Assembly (NCBI RefSeq): GCF_900177325.1
Contig: NZ_FXBL01000004.1
Location: 186,001-250,000 of the forward strand
Direction of reading: 5' to 3'
DNA: 64,000 nucleotides
Source: Mesorhizobium australicum
Lineage (GTDB): Bacteria; Pseudomonadota; Alphaproteobacteria; Rhizobiales; Rhizobiaceae
Part shown: one piece after another, positions 44,380 to 53,843 of the stretch
Position numbering within the stretch: the first letter of the stretch is position 1
Layout: each line of letters starts with the position of its first letter
Position numbers and translations under genes: made by a program
The notes under the pieces: model-generated
The model's database searches: none
What the model was told of the DNA's origin: nothing
Seen by the model: only the letters and a program-made list of their open reading frames with translations

Positions 44380-45984
44380 TCAGGCCTTGGCCGCGTTGCG
44401 CAGGTTGGTGAAAACGATCGGCATTACCCCGACGCCCGTCACCGCCTTGCGCACCGCCGAGACGTTCTCGTTGATCTGCAGCCACAGATAAGGCGTGTCC
44501 TCCCAGACCAGTTCCTGCGCCTTGCCCAGTGCTTCGAGGCGGGCGCTCTCCTCCGGCGCCGTGTCCGCCGTCTTCAGCAGGTCGTCGACCTCCTGGTTGC
44601 GGTAGCGACCGATGTTCCAGACGTCGGGCTTGGCGTTGTCGTCCTTGTTCGACTTGAACAGCGAGGCGAGGTGATAGGTGCCGGACGCGTTCGACGGATT
44701 GAAGCCGAACATCGCCAGGTCCCAGGCCAGGTTCGCCTTGTCCTGCCGCAGGTGATCCCAATAGGCGCCCTTCTCGATCTTGGTGATCTGGGCATCGACG
44801 CCGATCTGCTTGAGCGAGGCGGCGACGATCTCGGCGACCGAGACGTCGCCAGGGAAGAGCCCTTCCGGGGCAAAGAAGGCGAGGCTGAGTTTCGTGCCGT
44901 CCTTGGCGAGGATCCCGTCCGCGCCCGCGGTGTAGCCTGCCTCGGCCAGGAGCGCCTTGGCCTTCTCCTGGTCGAACACCGTCTCGCCGACGCTTTTGTG
45001 ACCGATCGCATCGAAGGCCAGCGGCGAGTCCGGCGCCTTGGCGAAGCCGAAGAACACCTTCTCCGCGATGGTGGCGACCGGCACTGCGAGGTTCAGCGCC
45101 TTGCGCACCTTGGCGTCGGAGAGAGCCGGGCGGGTGAGGTTGAAGGCGAGCCCGATCGGACGCAGGCCCGGCCGGCGCACCACCTCGACATCGGCATTGC
45201 CGCTCAGCTGGCCGACGAGCTGCACGGGTACGGCGTCGATCACGTCGACCGCGCCGGTCGTCAGCGCATTGATGCGGGTCGCAGGCTCCGCGATGAAGCG
45301 GAAGACGACGCCGGAAGCGCCGGGCTTGGCGCCCCAATAGCCGTCGAAGGCCTTCAGCTTCAGCTCCTGGCCGGCGCTGAACGCCTCGACCATATAGGGC
45401 CCGGCGCCGACCGGGTTCTGCGCGAAACCGCTCTCGCCGGACTTCTCGATCGCGGCCGGCGACACGATCGCACCCGAGCCATGCGCCAGCGTGTTCGGCA
45501 GCTGCGCGAAGGGCGTGCTGGTGCGGATCACGACGGTCTTGTCGTCCACCACGTCGACGCCGGCGATCGGATCCCACAGCGGCCGGTTGGTGGTGTTGAT
45601 CTCCTTGTTCATCATGCGCTCGATGTTGAACTTGATCGCCGCCGCGTCGCAGGGCGTGCCGTCATGGAAGGTAACGCCTGTCCGAAGCTTCAGCTCGCAG
45701 GACTTCAGGTCGGCGGCCATCGCGAACGACTCCGCCAGCAACGGCACGATCTTCATGTCGGCATCGAAGTCGAGCAGGCGGTCGAACAGAAGCAGCGCCG
45801 CCTCGTATCCGCCGGGATAACCGGTGAAGGCGCCGTGCGCCGGATCGAGCGTCAGCACGGCCGTGCTCTGGCCGAAGGTGATCACACCCGAGGCCGACTG
45901 TGCAAAGGCACGCATCGCGCCAGCCGGCAGCGTCGAAAGAAGCGCCGCTCCGGCGGCTCCCGTCAGAAATTCCCTGCGTCTCAT
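44380..45984 (-). CDS. Peptide/opine-type ABC binding protein (family 5, DppA-like), Tat-exported
   Basis: A 534-aa family 5 binding protein. I take the ATG at 45984 because GGGGAG lies 7 nt before it; another ATG at 46002 contains this site. The N terminus MRRREFLTGAAGAALLSTL carries a twin-arginine motif, so export is probably by Tat. Family 5 segments follow: TLDPAHGAFTGY and CELKLRTGVTFHDGTPCDAAAIKFNIERMM. Ligands in this family include di- and oligopeptides, opines and modified amino acids. The neighbours (desulfhydrase-like PLP enzyme, amidohydrolase, RidA) point to an amino-acid derivative. Confidence 0.9.
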   Translation of the reverse strand: MRRREFLTGAAGAALLSTLPAGAMRAFAQSASGVITFGQSTAVLTLDPAHGAFTGYPGGYEAALLLFDRLLDFDADMKIVPLLAESFAMAADLKSCELKLRTGVTFHDGTPCDAAAIKFNIERMMNKEINTTNRPLWDPIAGVDVVDDKTVVIRTSTPFAQLPNTLAHGSGAIVSPAAIEKSGESGFAQNPVGAGPYMVEAFSAGQELKLKAFDGYWGAKPGASGVVFRFIAEPATRINALTTGAVDVIDAVPVQLVGQLSGNADVEVVRRPGLRPIGLAFNLTRPALSDAKVRKALNLAVPVATIAEKVFFGFAKAPDSPLAFDAIGHKSVGETVFDQEKAKALLAEAGYTAGADGILAKDGTKLSLAFFAPEGLFPGDVSVAEIVAASLKQIGVDAQITKIEKGAYWDHLRQDKANLAWDLAMFGFNPSNASGTYHLASLFKSNKDDNAKPDVWNIGRYRNQEVDDLLKTADTAPEESARLEALGKAQELVWEDTPYLWLQINENVSAVRKAVTGVGVMPIVFTNLRNAAKA

Positions 45985-46036
45985 CTGCTTACTCCCCTTC
46001 ATTGTTGAACGCGGCCGGGCTCAGCTGCCCGGCGCG

Positions 46037-47053
46037 TCAGAGCCAGAGTTCATTCCAGGTGAAAATGGCCGGCGTCCCGCCGGTGTGAACGAAGACGACC
46101 ACGTCGTCCTTCGAGAAGCGGCCCTCGCGGATGTGGGCGATCAGGCCGGCGGCGGCCTTTCCGGTGTAGATCGGGTCGAGGATGATGCCCTCGGTGCGGG
46201 CAAAGAGGCGCACGGCCTCGTCGCCGGCCTCGCTCGGGATACCGTAACCCTTGCCGACGAAGTCGGTGAAGTTGACCACCTCGTCTTCGGCGATCGTGAT
46301 GTCGAGACCGAGCGCCGCGCTGGTCTCGTTGGCGATCCCGGCCGTGCGCGAGGGCAGGTGGAATTCGTCCGTTGCGCAAACGGCGTTCATGGCGAAATCG
46401 CCGCCGAGCAGCTTCTGCGCGAGCATGATACCGGCGGAACCCTTGCCGGACGAAGACATGTAGAAGACGTTTGGCGCGAGCCCACGCTCGCCGAGCTGCT
46501 CGATGACTTCGAGCGTCACTTCGAGATAGGCGACCGCGGAAGCGACGTCGAACATAGGATTGTCGTTGAGGATGTGCGGGCGGCCACCTCTGGCGCGCAC
46601 ATCGGCCGCGAGGCTGTCCAGCAGCGCCCGCTGCTCGTGCCGGTCGGCGGCGAAATGCACGTCTGCGCCGAGCAGGTAGTCGACCAGCAGATTGCCCTGC
46701 ACATTGTTGGGCCGGCGCCCTTCCAGCACCAGGATCGTCTTGAGGCCGAGCTTGTTGCAGGCTCCAACCGTCTGCCGCGCCGAGTTGGACTGCAGGTCGA
46801 GGCCGACGACCACCGTGTCCGGCTCGTCCTTCATCGCATGCGCCAGGCGGAATTCGAGATTGCGCAGCTTGTTACCGCCCAGCGCCACGCCGGTCAGGTC
46901 GTCGCGCTTGACGAAGATGCGCGGCCCGCCCAGCACGCGCGTCAGGTTGCGTGCCTCCTCGAGTGGCGTCTGCTTGAGCGCGATGTCGAGCCGCGGCAAG
47001 GTCGCGATGCGGTCGCGTATCTCCTGATGGCTCATTCTCATCGTATCGCTCAT
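46037..47053 (-). CDS. PLP-dependent D-cysteine desulfhydrase / ACC-deaminase-like enzyme
   Basis: A 338-aa fold-type II PLP enzyme. The Schiff-base lysine lies in LTGVALGGNKLRNLEF, and the segment SARQTVGACNKLGLKTILVLEG is characteristic of the DcyD/ACC-deaminase group. Activities in the group include D-cysteine desulfhydrase, 1-aminocyclopropane-1-carboxylate deaminase and L-cysteate sulfo-lyase; I cannot choose between them. It is first gene of the operon that continues into the importer and RidA. The likely product is 2-oxo acid plus ammonia (and sulfide or sulfite). It is divergent from an IclR gene. Confidence 0.82.
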   Translation of the reverse strand: MSDTMRMSHQEIRDRIATLPRLDIALKQTPLEEARNLTRVLGGPRIFVKRDDLTGVALGGNKLRNLEFRLAHAMKDEPDTVVVGLDLQSNSARQTVGACNKLGLKTILVLEGRRPNNVQGNLLVDYLLGADVHFAADRHEQRALLDSLAADVRARGGRPHILNDNPMFDVASAVAYLEVTLEVIEQLGERGLAPNVFYMSSSGKGSAGIMLAQKLLGGDFAMNAVCATDEFHLPSRTAGIANETSAALGLDITIAEDEVVNFTDFVGKGYGIPSEAGDEAVRLFARTEGIILDPIYTGKAAAGLIAHIREGRFSKDDVVVFVHTGGTPAIFTWNELWL

Positions 47054-47139
47054 GGCAATGCTCGTCCCTCTCTCCGGACAGGATCCGGAAAGCCACCTGC
47101 CGTACCCGGCAGCCGGTATGATTTTCTTGTTCTTACAAA

Positions 47140-47157
47140 TGTCCCATATACAGGACA
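47140..47157. promoter_or_regulatory. Dyad in the divergent region between IclR and desulfhydrase-like genes
   Basis: TGTCCCATATACAGGACA has TGTCC and GGACA arms around a TATA centre (14 of 18 positions symmetric). It lies in the 164-bp divergent region, 60 nt before the IclR start, a fitting IclR-family operator controlling both directions. Confidence 0.5.
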
Positions 47158-47217
47158 GTTGTCTTGTGTTAGAGACAGAATACCGATCCGTACGAAATCC
47201 GCAAGAGCGAGCCGCAC

Positions 47218-47994
47218 ATGACCGTCGATTCCCTCGCCGCCGAGCCGAACACCGCCCAGCGCCGCGAGCGCAGCGTCGACCGCATCCTGCAGATCCTGGA
47301 GTTCCTGCACGGCCATGGAGAGGGCATCCGGATCGGTGCGCTCGCCAAGGCGCTCAACGCGCCGCGCTCATCCACCTACACTCTGGTCAACGACCTGACT
47401 GAGGCCGGATTGCTGGAGGTCTCGCCGGAGGATTCGCGCATCTTCTTCGGCAAGCGGATGTACCTCTACGGACTGAACTACATCCGCGAGAACTCGCTCG
47501 CCAAGCGTGCGCGCATGGAGGTCGACCGTCTCGCCAAGGAGACAGGCGAAACGAGCGAGTTCTGCATGCTGCAGAACAGCCGCTACACGATCATGCACAT
47601 GCGCCCCGGCAACCGGCCGTTCCGCATCAGTTCGGCCGTCGGCCTCCAGATCCCCATCCCGTGGACCGCATCGGGACGGCTGCTGCTTGCCGGCCGCCCA
47701 CGCGCCGAAATCGAGGAACTGATCGCGCCGGAGGACCTGGTGCTTCCCGATGGCCGGCGCATCGACATCGGCGACTTCATAGAGGCTATCGGCCAGGCAA
47801 AGCGCGACGGCTACTGCCTGACCAAGGGTCTGGTGGATGCGGTGACGCAGTGCCTCGCCGCGCCGATTTACGGCGCCGAGGGCAATGTCGAGGCCACGAT
47901 CTGCCTCGTTCTGCCGGTCGACCTGTCGGAGGACCAGACCGACGCTCTCCGCGACAGGTTGCTGCAGAGCAGCCGGGCGCTGTCTTCGCGATGA
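47218..47994 (+). CDS. IclR-family transcriptional regulator
   Basis: A 258-aa protein with an N-terminal winged helix (RSVDRILQILEFLHGHGEGIRIGALAKALNAPRSSTYTLVNDL) and the IclR effector-binding domain with the signature region AKRDGYCLTKGLVDAVTQCLAAPIYGAEGNV. It is divergent from the operon running from the PLP enzyme to RidA and likely controls it through the dyad at 47140. Ligand unknown but presumably a product of that pathway. Confidence 0.88.
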   Translation: MTVDSLAAEPNTAQRRERSVDRILQILEFLHGHGEGIRIGALAKALNAPRSSTYTLVNDLTEAGLLEVSPEDSRIFFGKRMYLYGLNYIRENSLAKRARMEVDRLAKETGETSEFCMLQNSRYTIMHMRPGNRPFRISSAVGLQIPIPWTASGRLLLAGRPRAEIEELIAPEDLVLPDGRRIDIGDFIEAIGQAKRDGYCLTKGLVDAVTQCLAAPIYGAEGNVEATICLVLPVDLSEDQTDALRDRLLQSSRALSSR

Positions 47995-48021
47995 CATGCT
48001 TCGACAGAGGTAGAGCGGCGG

Positions 48022-48930
48022 TCAGACTCCGGGCAACTCGCCCAGCATGTCCTTGAGACGGTCCGCGATCAATGCCGTGACGGGGCTCATGCGCGCGTGT
48101 CGCTGTGCGATCAGCGACAGCTGCGAGCCGGGATGGATCTTGTCGGCGAAGGGAATATGAACGATGCCGCCCGGGTCGATGTCCAGGAAGGTGTCGGCCA
48201 TGCCCAGTACCGCGATCTGTCCGTGGTCGCGCACCAGCATCTTCATCACCTTGATCGAATTCGTCGTGACGATGTGGCGCGGGGTGAATTTCAGCCGCTC
48301 GAGCGACTTGTCCAGCTTCTCGCGCAGGCTGAGCGAGGCGTCGGGCATGACGAAGGAATAGTCCGAGCAGTCGCTGATGCGGATGCTCTTGTTGTTGGCC
48401 AGTGGATGGTCGCGCCCGACGATGATGCCGGGGCGCGGTTCGACCATCTTGATCACGGTGAGGTCGGGAAGGCTGGGCGCGGCGTAGCAGATGACGAGAT
48501 CGAGTCCCCCGGCAAGCAGGCGGTCGAGCAGCGTTTCCGTGCCGCCGACCACGATGTCGAGGGAGATCAGCGACCGGCGCTCGCGCATCGAGGTCATCAG
48601 CCGCGACACCATGTATTCGGACAGGCTCTCCATCAGGCCGATGGAGGTGTGGCCCTTGATGTCGCCCTTGAGTTCGGCCAGATGCCGCCGGGACTTCTCC
48701 TGGTCCTGCAGCCAGCGGCGCACGTCCGCGACCAGCACCTCGCCGGCCGCCGTCAGCCGGACCCCGCGCGGCAGCCGCTCGAACAGTTGCGCGCCGTATT
48801 CCTCTTCCAGATTGAGGATCTGCCGGTTGAGCGCCGAGGGCGAGATGTTCTGCTTCGCCGCCGCGCCGCGGATGGAGCCGGCCTTGGCGACCGCGTTGAG
48901 CAGGATTGCCGCCGAGGCGATCAGCGGCAT
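48022..48930 (-). CDS. LysR-family transcriptional regulator
   Basis: A 302-aa LysR-type regulator with the HTH in GSIRGAAAKQNISPSALNRQILNLEEEYGAQLFERLPRGVRLTAAGEVL, with Asn-Arg in place of the commoner SRQI start, and a periplasmic-binding-like effector domain. It lies downstream of the binding-protein gene on the same strand and 138 nt away, and may regulate the adenine deaminase operon and the divergent importer genes through the inverted repeat at 51980-51998. Confidence 0.87.
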   Translation of the reverse strand: MPLIASAAILLNAVAKAGSIRGAAAKQNISPSALNRQILNLEEEYGAQLFERLPRGVRLTAAGEVLVADVRRWLQDQEKSRRHLAELKGDIKGHTSIGLMESLSEYMVSRLMTSMRERRSLISLDIVVGGTETLLDRLLAGGLDLVICYAAPSLPDLTVIKMVEPRPGIIVGRDHPLANNKSIRISDCSDYSFVMPDASLSLREKLDKSLERLKFTPRHIVTTNSIKVMKMLVRDHGQIAVLGMADTFLDIDPGGIVHIPFADKIHPGSQLSLIAQRHARMSPVTALIADRLKDMLGELPGV

Positions 48931-49068
48931 GGGATACGAACCGTTCTATCGTTGGGCATGGAAAGCAGGAATCCGGCCGATGGGTTTGTCGACACACTGG
49001 CCGGAATCGCTGCCCCTGTCCAATGCATGGCGGCGGAGGGAGCATGCCGCCGCCATGTCTGGGCAGGA

Positions 49069-50049
49069 TTACTTCTCGTAGATGAAGTCGGCGGGCGTCA
49101 GGTCCGTGGTCACGCCCTGCGCCTGCTTCGCGACGTCGAGCGTTGCCGCGACGCCGTCCATGTTCCAGCCGAAGCCGCTTGCCTTGAACTTCGCGTCTTC
49201 GAAGACCAGGGGCAGGGCGGCCTTGGCGATGCCGGTGTGCACGGCCATGTCGAGACCGCCGACGACGGCGTTCATCGCCTCCACCGCCCCGTCCGGATCG
49301 GCCTTGGCGGCCTCGAAGGAACAGATGGCCGCCTCCTTGAAACGGGCGACGAGGGCCGGGTTCTTCGCGATCGTGTCCTCGGACGCGAGCAGCGAATTGG
49401 AATAGACGCCGAGTTCGGAAGCGAAGTTGATCGTCTTGACCTCCTTGCCGGCCTTCTGCGCCGCCGCGTTGATCAGCATGGCCGTCGTCACGAAGGTGGT
49501 GATGGCATTGACCTGTCCCTGGATCAGCAGGCCGCTCAGCGTCGCCGCCTCCACGGTCTCGACCTTCACCTTGGCGAAGTCCGCCCCGGCCTTGCCGAAA
49601 GCGATCGGCAGGATCTTGATGCCGGAATCGCCCGGCGCGTGCGCGATCGTCTTGCCCTCGAGATCGGCGATCTTGCCGATGCCACTGTCGGCCAGCACCG
49701 CGACCGCGACGGGCGAGGTCGAATAGATCGGCATGATCGCCTTCACCTTGGCGCCGGCGGTGATCTTGCCCAGCATGATCGAGCTCAGGTCGGCGGTGCC
49801 GAACGGCGCGACGCCGGCCGCGATCTTGGTCACCGTATCGCCGCCGCCATAGCCGCGCTCGACGGTGAGGTTGATGCCCTTGTCGCCGAAGCAGCCGTTC
49901 TTCGCGCCGAGATACCAGGCGCCCGCAAGACCGCCGGGCGTCCAGTCGAGCATCAGCGTGACGTCGTCGGCAGCGCGCGCCGCCGTGGACAGAATGGAAC
50001 CGGCGGCGACTGCGAGGGCCGCGACGGACATCAGAAGCTTGCGTGTCAT
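49069..50049 (-). CDS. NMT1/ThiY/SsuA-type ABC binding protein
   Basis: A 326-aa periplasmic protein with a signal peptide (about 1-26, ending ARAA). The mature part begins VTLMLDWTPGGLAGAWYLGAKNGCF, very close to the ThiY/NMT1 pattern for hydroxymethylpyrimidine-like ligands, followed by GGDTVTKIAAGVAPFGTADL and DLEGKTIAHAPGDSG. With adenine deaminase encoded 29 nt upstream and an SsuB/SsuC-type ATPase and permease on the other strand, a purine or pyrimidine nucleobase is the likely ligand. Confidence 0.85.
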   Translation of the reverse strand: MTRKLLMSVAALAVAAGSILSTAARAADDVTLMLDWTPGGLAGAWYLGAKNGCFGDKGINLTVERGYGGGDTVTKIAAGVAPFGTADLSSIMLGKITAGAKVKAIMPIYSTSPVAVAVLADSGIGKIADLEGKTIAHAPGDSGIKILPIAFGKAGADFAKVKVETVEAATLSGLLIQGQVNAITTFVTTAMLINAAAQKAGKEVKTINFASELGVYSNSLLASEDTIAKNPALVARFKEAAICSFEAAKADPDGAVEAMNAVVGGLDMAVHTGIAKAALPLVFEDAKFKASGFGWNMDGVAATLDVAKQAQGVTTDLTPADFIYEK

Positions 50050-50078
50050 GGGAGGTCTCCGGGAGATGAGAGGACGGA

Positions 50079-51902
50079 TCAGTGGTCGTGCATGCAGCCG
50101 CCGAGTTCGGCGGGACTTCCTTCGGCGATCACCGGCTCCAGCGTGACGAGGTCGTTGGTCGACATCATGCCGAAGTCGGTGAAGCCATAGTTCGGAATGT
50201 TCGGCAGGCTCAGGCCATTCATGCGCAGCAGCACCTTCTGCATGCGCGGCGCGCCCAGCCTTTCGGACAGGATCTCCACCATTTCGCGGGTCCAGGCCGC
50301 GACCTCCTCGAGCGACCCTTCGCTCAGCAGGCCAGCGATCGGCAGCGGCAGTTCGTAGATCACCTCGCCGTCGAGGACGAGTGCGTAGCCGCCATTGTTG
50401 GCGACGACGTGGTTGGCGGCAATCGCCATGTCCTCATGGTTCGCGCCGATCACCATCAGGTTGTGTGCGTCGTGCGACACGGTGGACGCGATCGCCCCGC
50501 GCTGGAGGAACAGCTTGCTCACGAAGCCTTTGCCAATCCGGCCGGACGCCTTGTGCCGGTCGATCACCGCGATCGAGGAAGCGCCAGCCTCGGGATCCGG
50601 CATCACGACCCCGTCGACAACCGGCAGCGTGAACTCCTCTTCCGACTTCGGCGAGGTGACGGCCAGCGCGCGCACGCGCGCCGCGCTCGCATTGCTGGAA
50701 ACCTTGACCGCGAGCATGTCCGCCGTGATCGCACCGGCGACCCGCATGGTCTGCTTCGACCAGTCCGGATAGGTGAAGTTCCCCTTGGACGGCGCATGTT
50801 CGCCGTCGAGATAGGCCCATTCCCCGTCGATCATCGTCGCGAAGATATCCACCTTCTCGAAATCGTCGAGCACGACCAGGTCGGCATACTTTCCCGGCGT
50901 GATCGATCCATACATGCGGTTGATCCGCAGCCCCTCCGCGACGTTGATCGTCGCCATCTGGTAGGCGGTCATCGGATCGATACCTTCCTCGATGGCGATC
51001 CTGATGCGGGTGTTGATGTGGCCCTCGTCGATCAGCTCGTGCGCATAGACGTCGTCGGTGCAGAATTGCAGGTAGCGGGTATCGAGGCTGCGCTCGCGGA
51101 TCACGCCGGCGAGCTGGCGCAGTTCCGGCCGGTGGAGGCGGTGCGGCCGGAGCGCGAACACCGTCCGCAGCCCCATGCGCTGGTTCTCGATGATCTCGTC
51201 GACGCTCTTGGCGACGTGGCTGTCCTCCGGTCCCGCGGCGACATAGGCGTTGAGGTCCTGGCCGGTCAGGTAAGGCGACTGTCCCGAAATGGTCATGCCG
51301 CGCACAATGCCCATTTCGATCTTCGTCATCTGCTCGTCGTCCTTGCGGATGAGAAGCTGCGGGTTGATGTCGCCGGCCAGGCACAGGGCCTCCGGCCAGT
51401 CCATCAGCTTGCCGGTGGCCTCGATGTCGACCCGCGCGCCGGAGGTCTCCAGCCATTCCGGCATGGCGGGAATGCGCGCCGGCACGCGCAGCTGCATCTT
51501 CAGCGGCACGAACTTCGCCTCGTCGAACATCAGCCGCATGCCCGGCACGCCGAGCACGTTGCCGATCTCGTGCGGGTCTGCCCCGATGAAGGTCACGCCC
51601 TGGCTGACCGTCGCCTTCGAATATTCGCGCACGGTCAGCATCGACGATTCGACGTGGACGTGAGGGTCCATGAAACCGGGCGTGACATAGCGGCCTTCGA
51701 GATCCTTCGTCGCCTTCGTGCGCCATGCATTCTGGCCGGCGAGCGAGACCGCGGCCACGCGGTCGCCGAGGATGGCGATGTCGGACAGGATGATCTCGCG
51801 CGACAGCGTGTAGAAAAGCCTGGCATTCGTCAGGATGAGATCGGCCTCGGCCACGCCGAGCGCAACGTCGATCAGGGATTTGCGGATGCTTGCTTCCGAC
51901 AC
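50079..51902 (-). CDS. ade: Adenine deaminase
   Basis: A 607-aa amidohydrolase from GTG 51902, preceded by GAGGAG at the right spacing; the frame is open a further 315 nt upstream but that part would overlap the divergent ATPase gene. Ade motifs are present: PGFMDPHVHVESSML with the metal ligands, GADPHEIGNVLG, and C-terminal SHDAHNLMVIGANHEDM. It converts adenine to hypoxanthine and ammonia. Bacterial Ade proteins are ~580-600 aa. The operon context with a nucleobase-type importer suggests use of external purines; a related aminopurine substrate is possible. Confidence 0.9.
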   Translation of the reverse strand: MSEASIRKSLIDVALGVAEADLILTNARLFYTLSREIILSDIAILGDRVAAVSLAGQNAWRTKATKDLEGRYVTPGFMDPHVHVESSMLTVREYSKATVSQGVTFIGADPHEIGNVLGVPGMRLMFDEAKFVPLKMQLRVPARIPAMPEWLETSGARVDIEATGKLMDWPEALCLAGDINPQLLIRKDDEQMTKIEMGIVRGMTISGQSPYLTGQDLNAYVAAGPEDSHVAKSVDEIIENQRMGLRTVFALRPHRLHRPELRQLAGVIRERSLDTRYLQFCTDDVYAHELIDEGHINTRIRIAIEEGIDPMTAYQMATINVAEGLRINRMYGSITPGKYADLVVLDDFEKVDIFATMIDGEWAYLDGEHAPSKGNFTYPDWSKQTMRVAGAITADMLAVKVSSNASAARVRALAVTSPKSEEEFTLPVVDGVVMPDPEAGASSIAVIDRHKASGRIGKGFVSKLFLQRGAIASTVSHDAHNLMVIGANHEDMAIAANHVVANNGGYALVLDGEVIYELPLPIAGLLSEGSLEEVAAWTREMVEILSERLGAPRMQKVLLRMNGLSLPNIPNYGFTDFGMMSTNDLVTLEPVIAEGSPAELGGCMHDH

Positions 51903-51979
51903 GCTATGCTCCTCGATGTGAACATCGCGAGACTGCGTCCGGAAGGCCTTCCCTGAGAAGCGCAATCTTTGGCACTTTG

Positions 51980-51998
51980 TGTGCGGAAAATACGCACA
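51980..51998. promoter_or_regulatory. Inverted repeat in the divergent ade / ATPase promoter region
   Basis: TGTGCG (51980-51985) and CGCACA (51993-51998) are perfect arms around an AT-rich 7-nt spacer. It sits midway in the 227-bp gap between the ade start and the ATPase start. The T-N11-A content and symmetry fit a LysR site; the LysR gene at 48022-48930 is the nearest candidate. Confidence 0.5.
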
Positions 51999-52129
51999 GT
52001 CGAAGGCCGCCGAACCGCTTGTTTCCAGCGCAATCCTTCGATTAGGCTTCATTGGGGGAGGGGGTGCGATCCTGACCGCGGCGCTCGCGGCGGGCTGTCT
52101 GTTCGGTTCAATGCAACACGGAGCTGTCC

Positions 52130-52942
52130 TTGACGATTTCGGACCCACCAGCCGCCGACTTGCCTGCCACTTCCGAGGCGATACGGTTCGACCACGTATC
52201 CGTCGAGTTCCGGACAAGGCACGGCGAGCCCGTCCTCGCTCTCGACAGTTTCGACCTCTCTGTTGCTCAGGGTGAATTCGTCTCGCTGGTTGGGCCGTCC
52301 GGCTGCGGCAAGTCGACGGCGCTGCGCCTCGTTGCGCAGCTGACCGAGACGACCAAGGGCCAGGTGCGTGTGGCGGGAGCCGAAAGCCTGCGCGGTTTCT
52401 CTCGCGTCGCCCTCGTCTTCCAGTCGCCCAATCTCCTGCCGTGGAAGACCGTGATCGACAATGTGCTCTATCCCGTCCGTTTCGGCTCGCCGGCCGCCGG
52501 CGTCGACCACCGGGTGCGGGCGCGCGAGCTGCTGGCGCTTGTCGGCCTGGAGCGTTTCGAGAACGCCTACCCGTCGGAGCTGTCGGGCGGCATGCAGCAG
52601 CGCGTCGCGATCTGCCGTTCCCTGGTGCTCGATCCGAAGATCCTCTTGATGGACGAACCCTTCAGTGCCCTCGACGCATTGACGCGCGAGGAGCTGCAGT
52701 TCGAGCTCCGCCGCATTCATCGCCACACCGGCAAGACGATCCTGTTCGTCACCCACTCCATTTCGGAATCGGTGCTGCTCGCCGATCGCATCGTCGTGAT
52801 GGCGCCACGGCCTGGCCGCCTGAAGGACAGTTTCGTCGTCGAGCTGGCGCCGGACCGCACTCCGGCCACGCTGCACGATCCGCGCTTCGCGCAGTATTCC
52901 GACCGCGTCCGCGAAGGAATCTACGGGAGGGCCGCGGCATGA
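52130..52942 (+). CDS. ABC transporter ATPase (SsuB/TauB type)
   Basis: A 270-aa ATPase from TTG 52130, 10 nt after ACGGAG. Walker A GPSGCGKST, Q-loop VFQSPNLLPWKT, signature LSGGMQQRVAICRSL, Walker B ILLMDEPFSALD and H-loop FVTHSISE are of the nitrate/sulfonate/taurine group. It overlaps its permease by 4 nt. The matching binding protein is encoded on the opposite strand at 49069. Confidence 0.9.
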   Translation: MTISDPPAADLPATSEAIRFDHVSVEFRTRHGEPVLALDSFDLSVAQGEFVSLVGPSGCGKSTALRLVAQLTETTKGQVRVAGAESLRGFSRVALVFQSPNLLPWKTVIDNVLYPVRFGSPAAGVDHRVRARELLALVGLERFENAYPSELSGGMQQRVAICRSLVLDPKILLMDEPFSALDALTREELQFELRRIHRHTGKTILFVTHSISESVLLADRIVVMAPRPGRLKDSFVVELAPDRTPATLHDPRFAQYSDRVREGIYGRAAA

Positions 52943-53706
52943 ACAACGCAGCACTCCGCCCGATCGTCCTTCCGGTCTTCGCCTTCCTGGCCGCGCTCGC
53001 GCTGTGGCAGTTTGTCGTGCGCGCCTTCGACGTGCCGGAATTCCTGCTGCCGGCGCCCACCGCCATCTTTCGCGCGGCGGTCAATTTCGGCTGGCCGCTG
53101 CTCACGGTCCACACGCTGGCGACGCTCCAGACCATCCTGCTCGGATTTGCGATGGCGGCCGCGATCGCCGTTCCGCTCGGGGTGCTGCTCGCCGCCAACC
53201 GCTTCACCTCGGAAGCGCTCTATCCGCTGATCGTCTTCGCGCATGCCGTGCCGGTGATCGCGATCGCGCCGATCGTCGTGGTCGTCTTCGGCGTCGGCCT
53301 GACCTCACGGCTGATCGTCGTCACCCTGATCAGCTTCTTCCCGATCATGGTGTCGACCGCGTCGGGCATCCTGAACACGCCGCGCGACATGAACGACCTC
53401 GGCATCACGGTCGGCGCGTCCAAGGTGCAGCGCGTGCTCACCATCTCGCTGCCCAACGCGCTGCCCTTCATCTTCAACGGCTTCCGCATCGGCATCACCG
53501 GATCGGTCATCGGCGCGGTGGTCGGCGAATTCGTCAGCGCCAATTCCGGGCTCGGCTACATCGTCGTGCGGTCGACCAGCGACTTCGACATTCCCATGGC
53601 GATGGCGGCGGTGGTCGTGCTGGCAACGATCAGCGTGACGCTCTACCAGCTCGTCTCCGCGGTTCAGGTCCGCCTGACGCCCTGGGCTCCGAAGCTCGAC
53701 AGATAG
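52939..53706 (+). CDS. ABC transporter permease (SsuC/TauC type)
   Basis: A 255-aa membrane protein from ATG 52939 (overlapping ATGA with the ATPase); the longer frame upstream lies inside the ATPase gene. Family segments: PAPTAIFRAAVNFGWPLLTVHTLATLQTILLGFAMAAAIAVPLG and the EAA-like VGASKVQRVLTISLPNALPFIFNGFRIG. It probably forms a homodimeric pore for the nucleobase-type importer. Confidence 0.9.
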   Translation: MNNAALRPIVLPVFAFLAALALWQFVVRAFDVPEFLLPAPTAIFRAAVNFGWPLLTVHTLATLQTILLGFAMAAAIAVPLGVLLAANRFTSEALYPLIVFAHAVPVIAIAPIVVVVFGVGLTSRLIVVTLISFFPIMVSTASGILNTPRDMNDLGITVGASKVQRVLTISLPNALPFIFNGFRIGITGSVIGAVVGEFVSANSGLGYIVVRSTSDFDIPMAMAAVVVLATISVTLYQLVSAVQVRLTPWAPKLDR

Positions 53707-53843
53707 CCGTCCGGATCGGCTTGCGCGATCCAACTGCCGCCCCGACGGCGCTTCCTGAACGCAGGAGAGCGGCCGTCCCTCCAGCATCAGCCAAATTTTG
53801 CGCGACGGTTGACTCGGCTGCGGCATGGCCCTATGCCGTCCGT

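Noticed and set aside
44161..46008. Plus-strand open frame opposite the DppA/DppB genes
   Set aside because: Shadow frame in GC-rich coding DNA, with no start context or domain.
48097..50190. Plus-strand open frame of almost 700 codons across the LysR and binding-protein genes
   Set aside because: Composition is Arg/His/Gly-rich with no domain, and it runs against two well-supported genes and their intergenic gap.
50082..51956. Plus-strand open frame opposite adenine deaminase
   Set aside because: Shadow of the ade gene; no family features.
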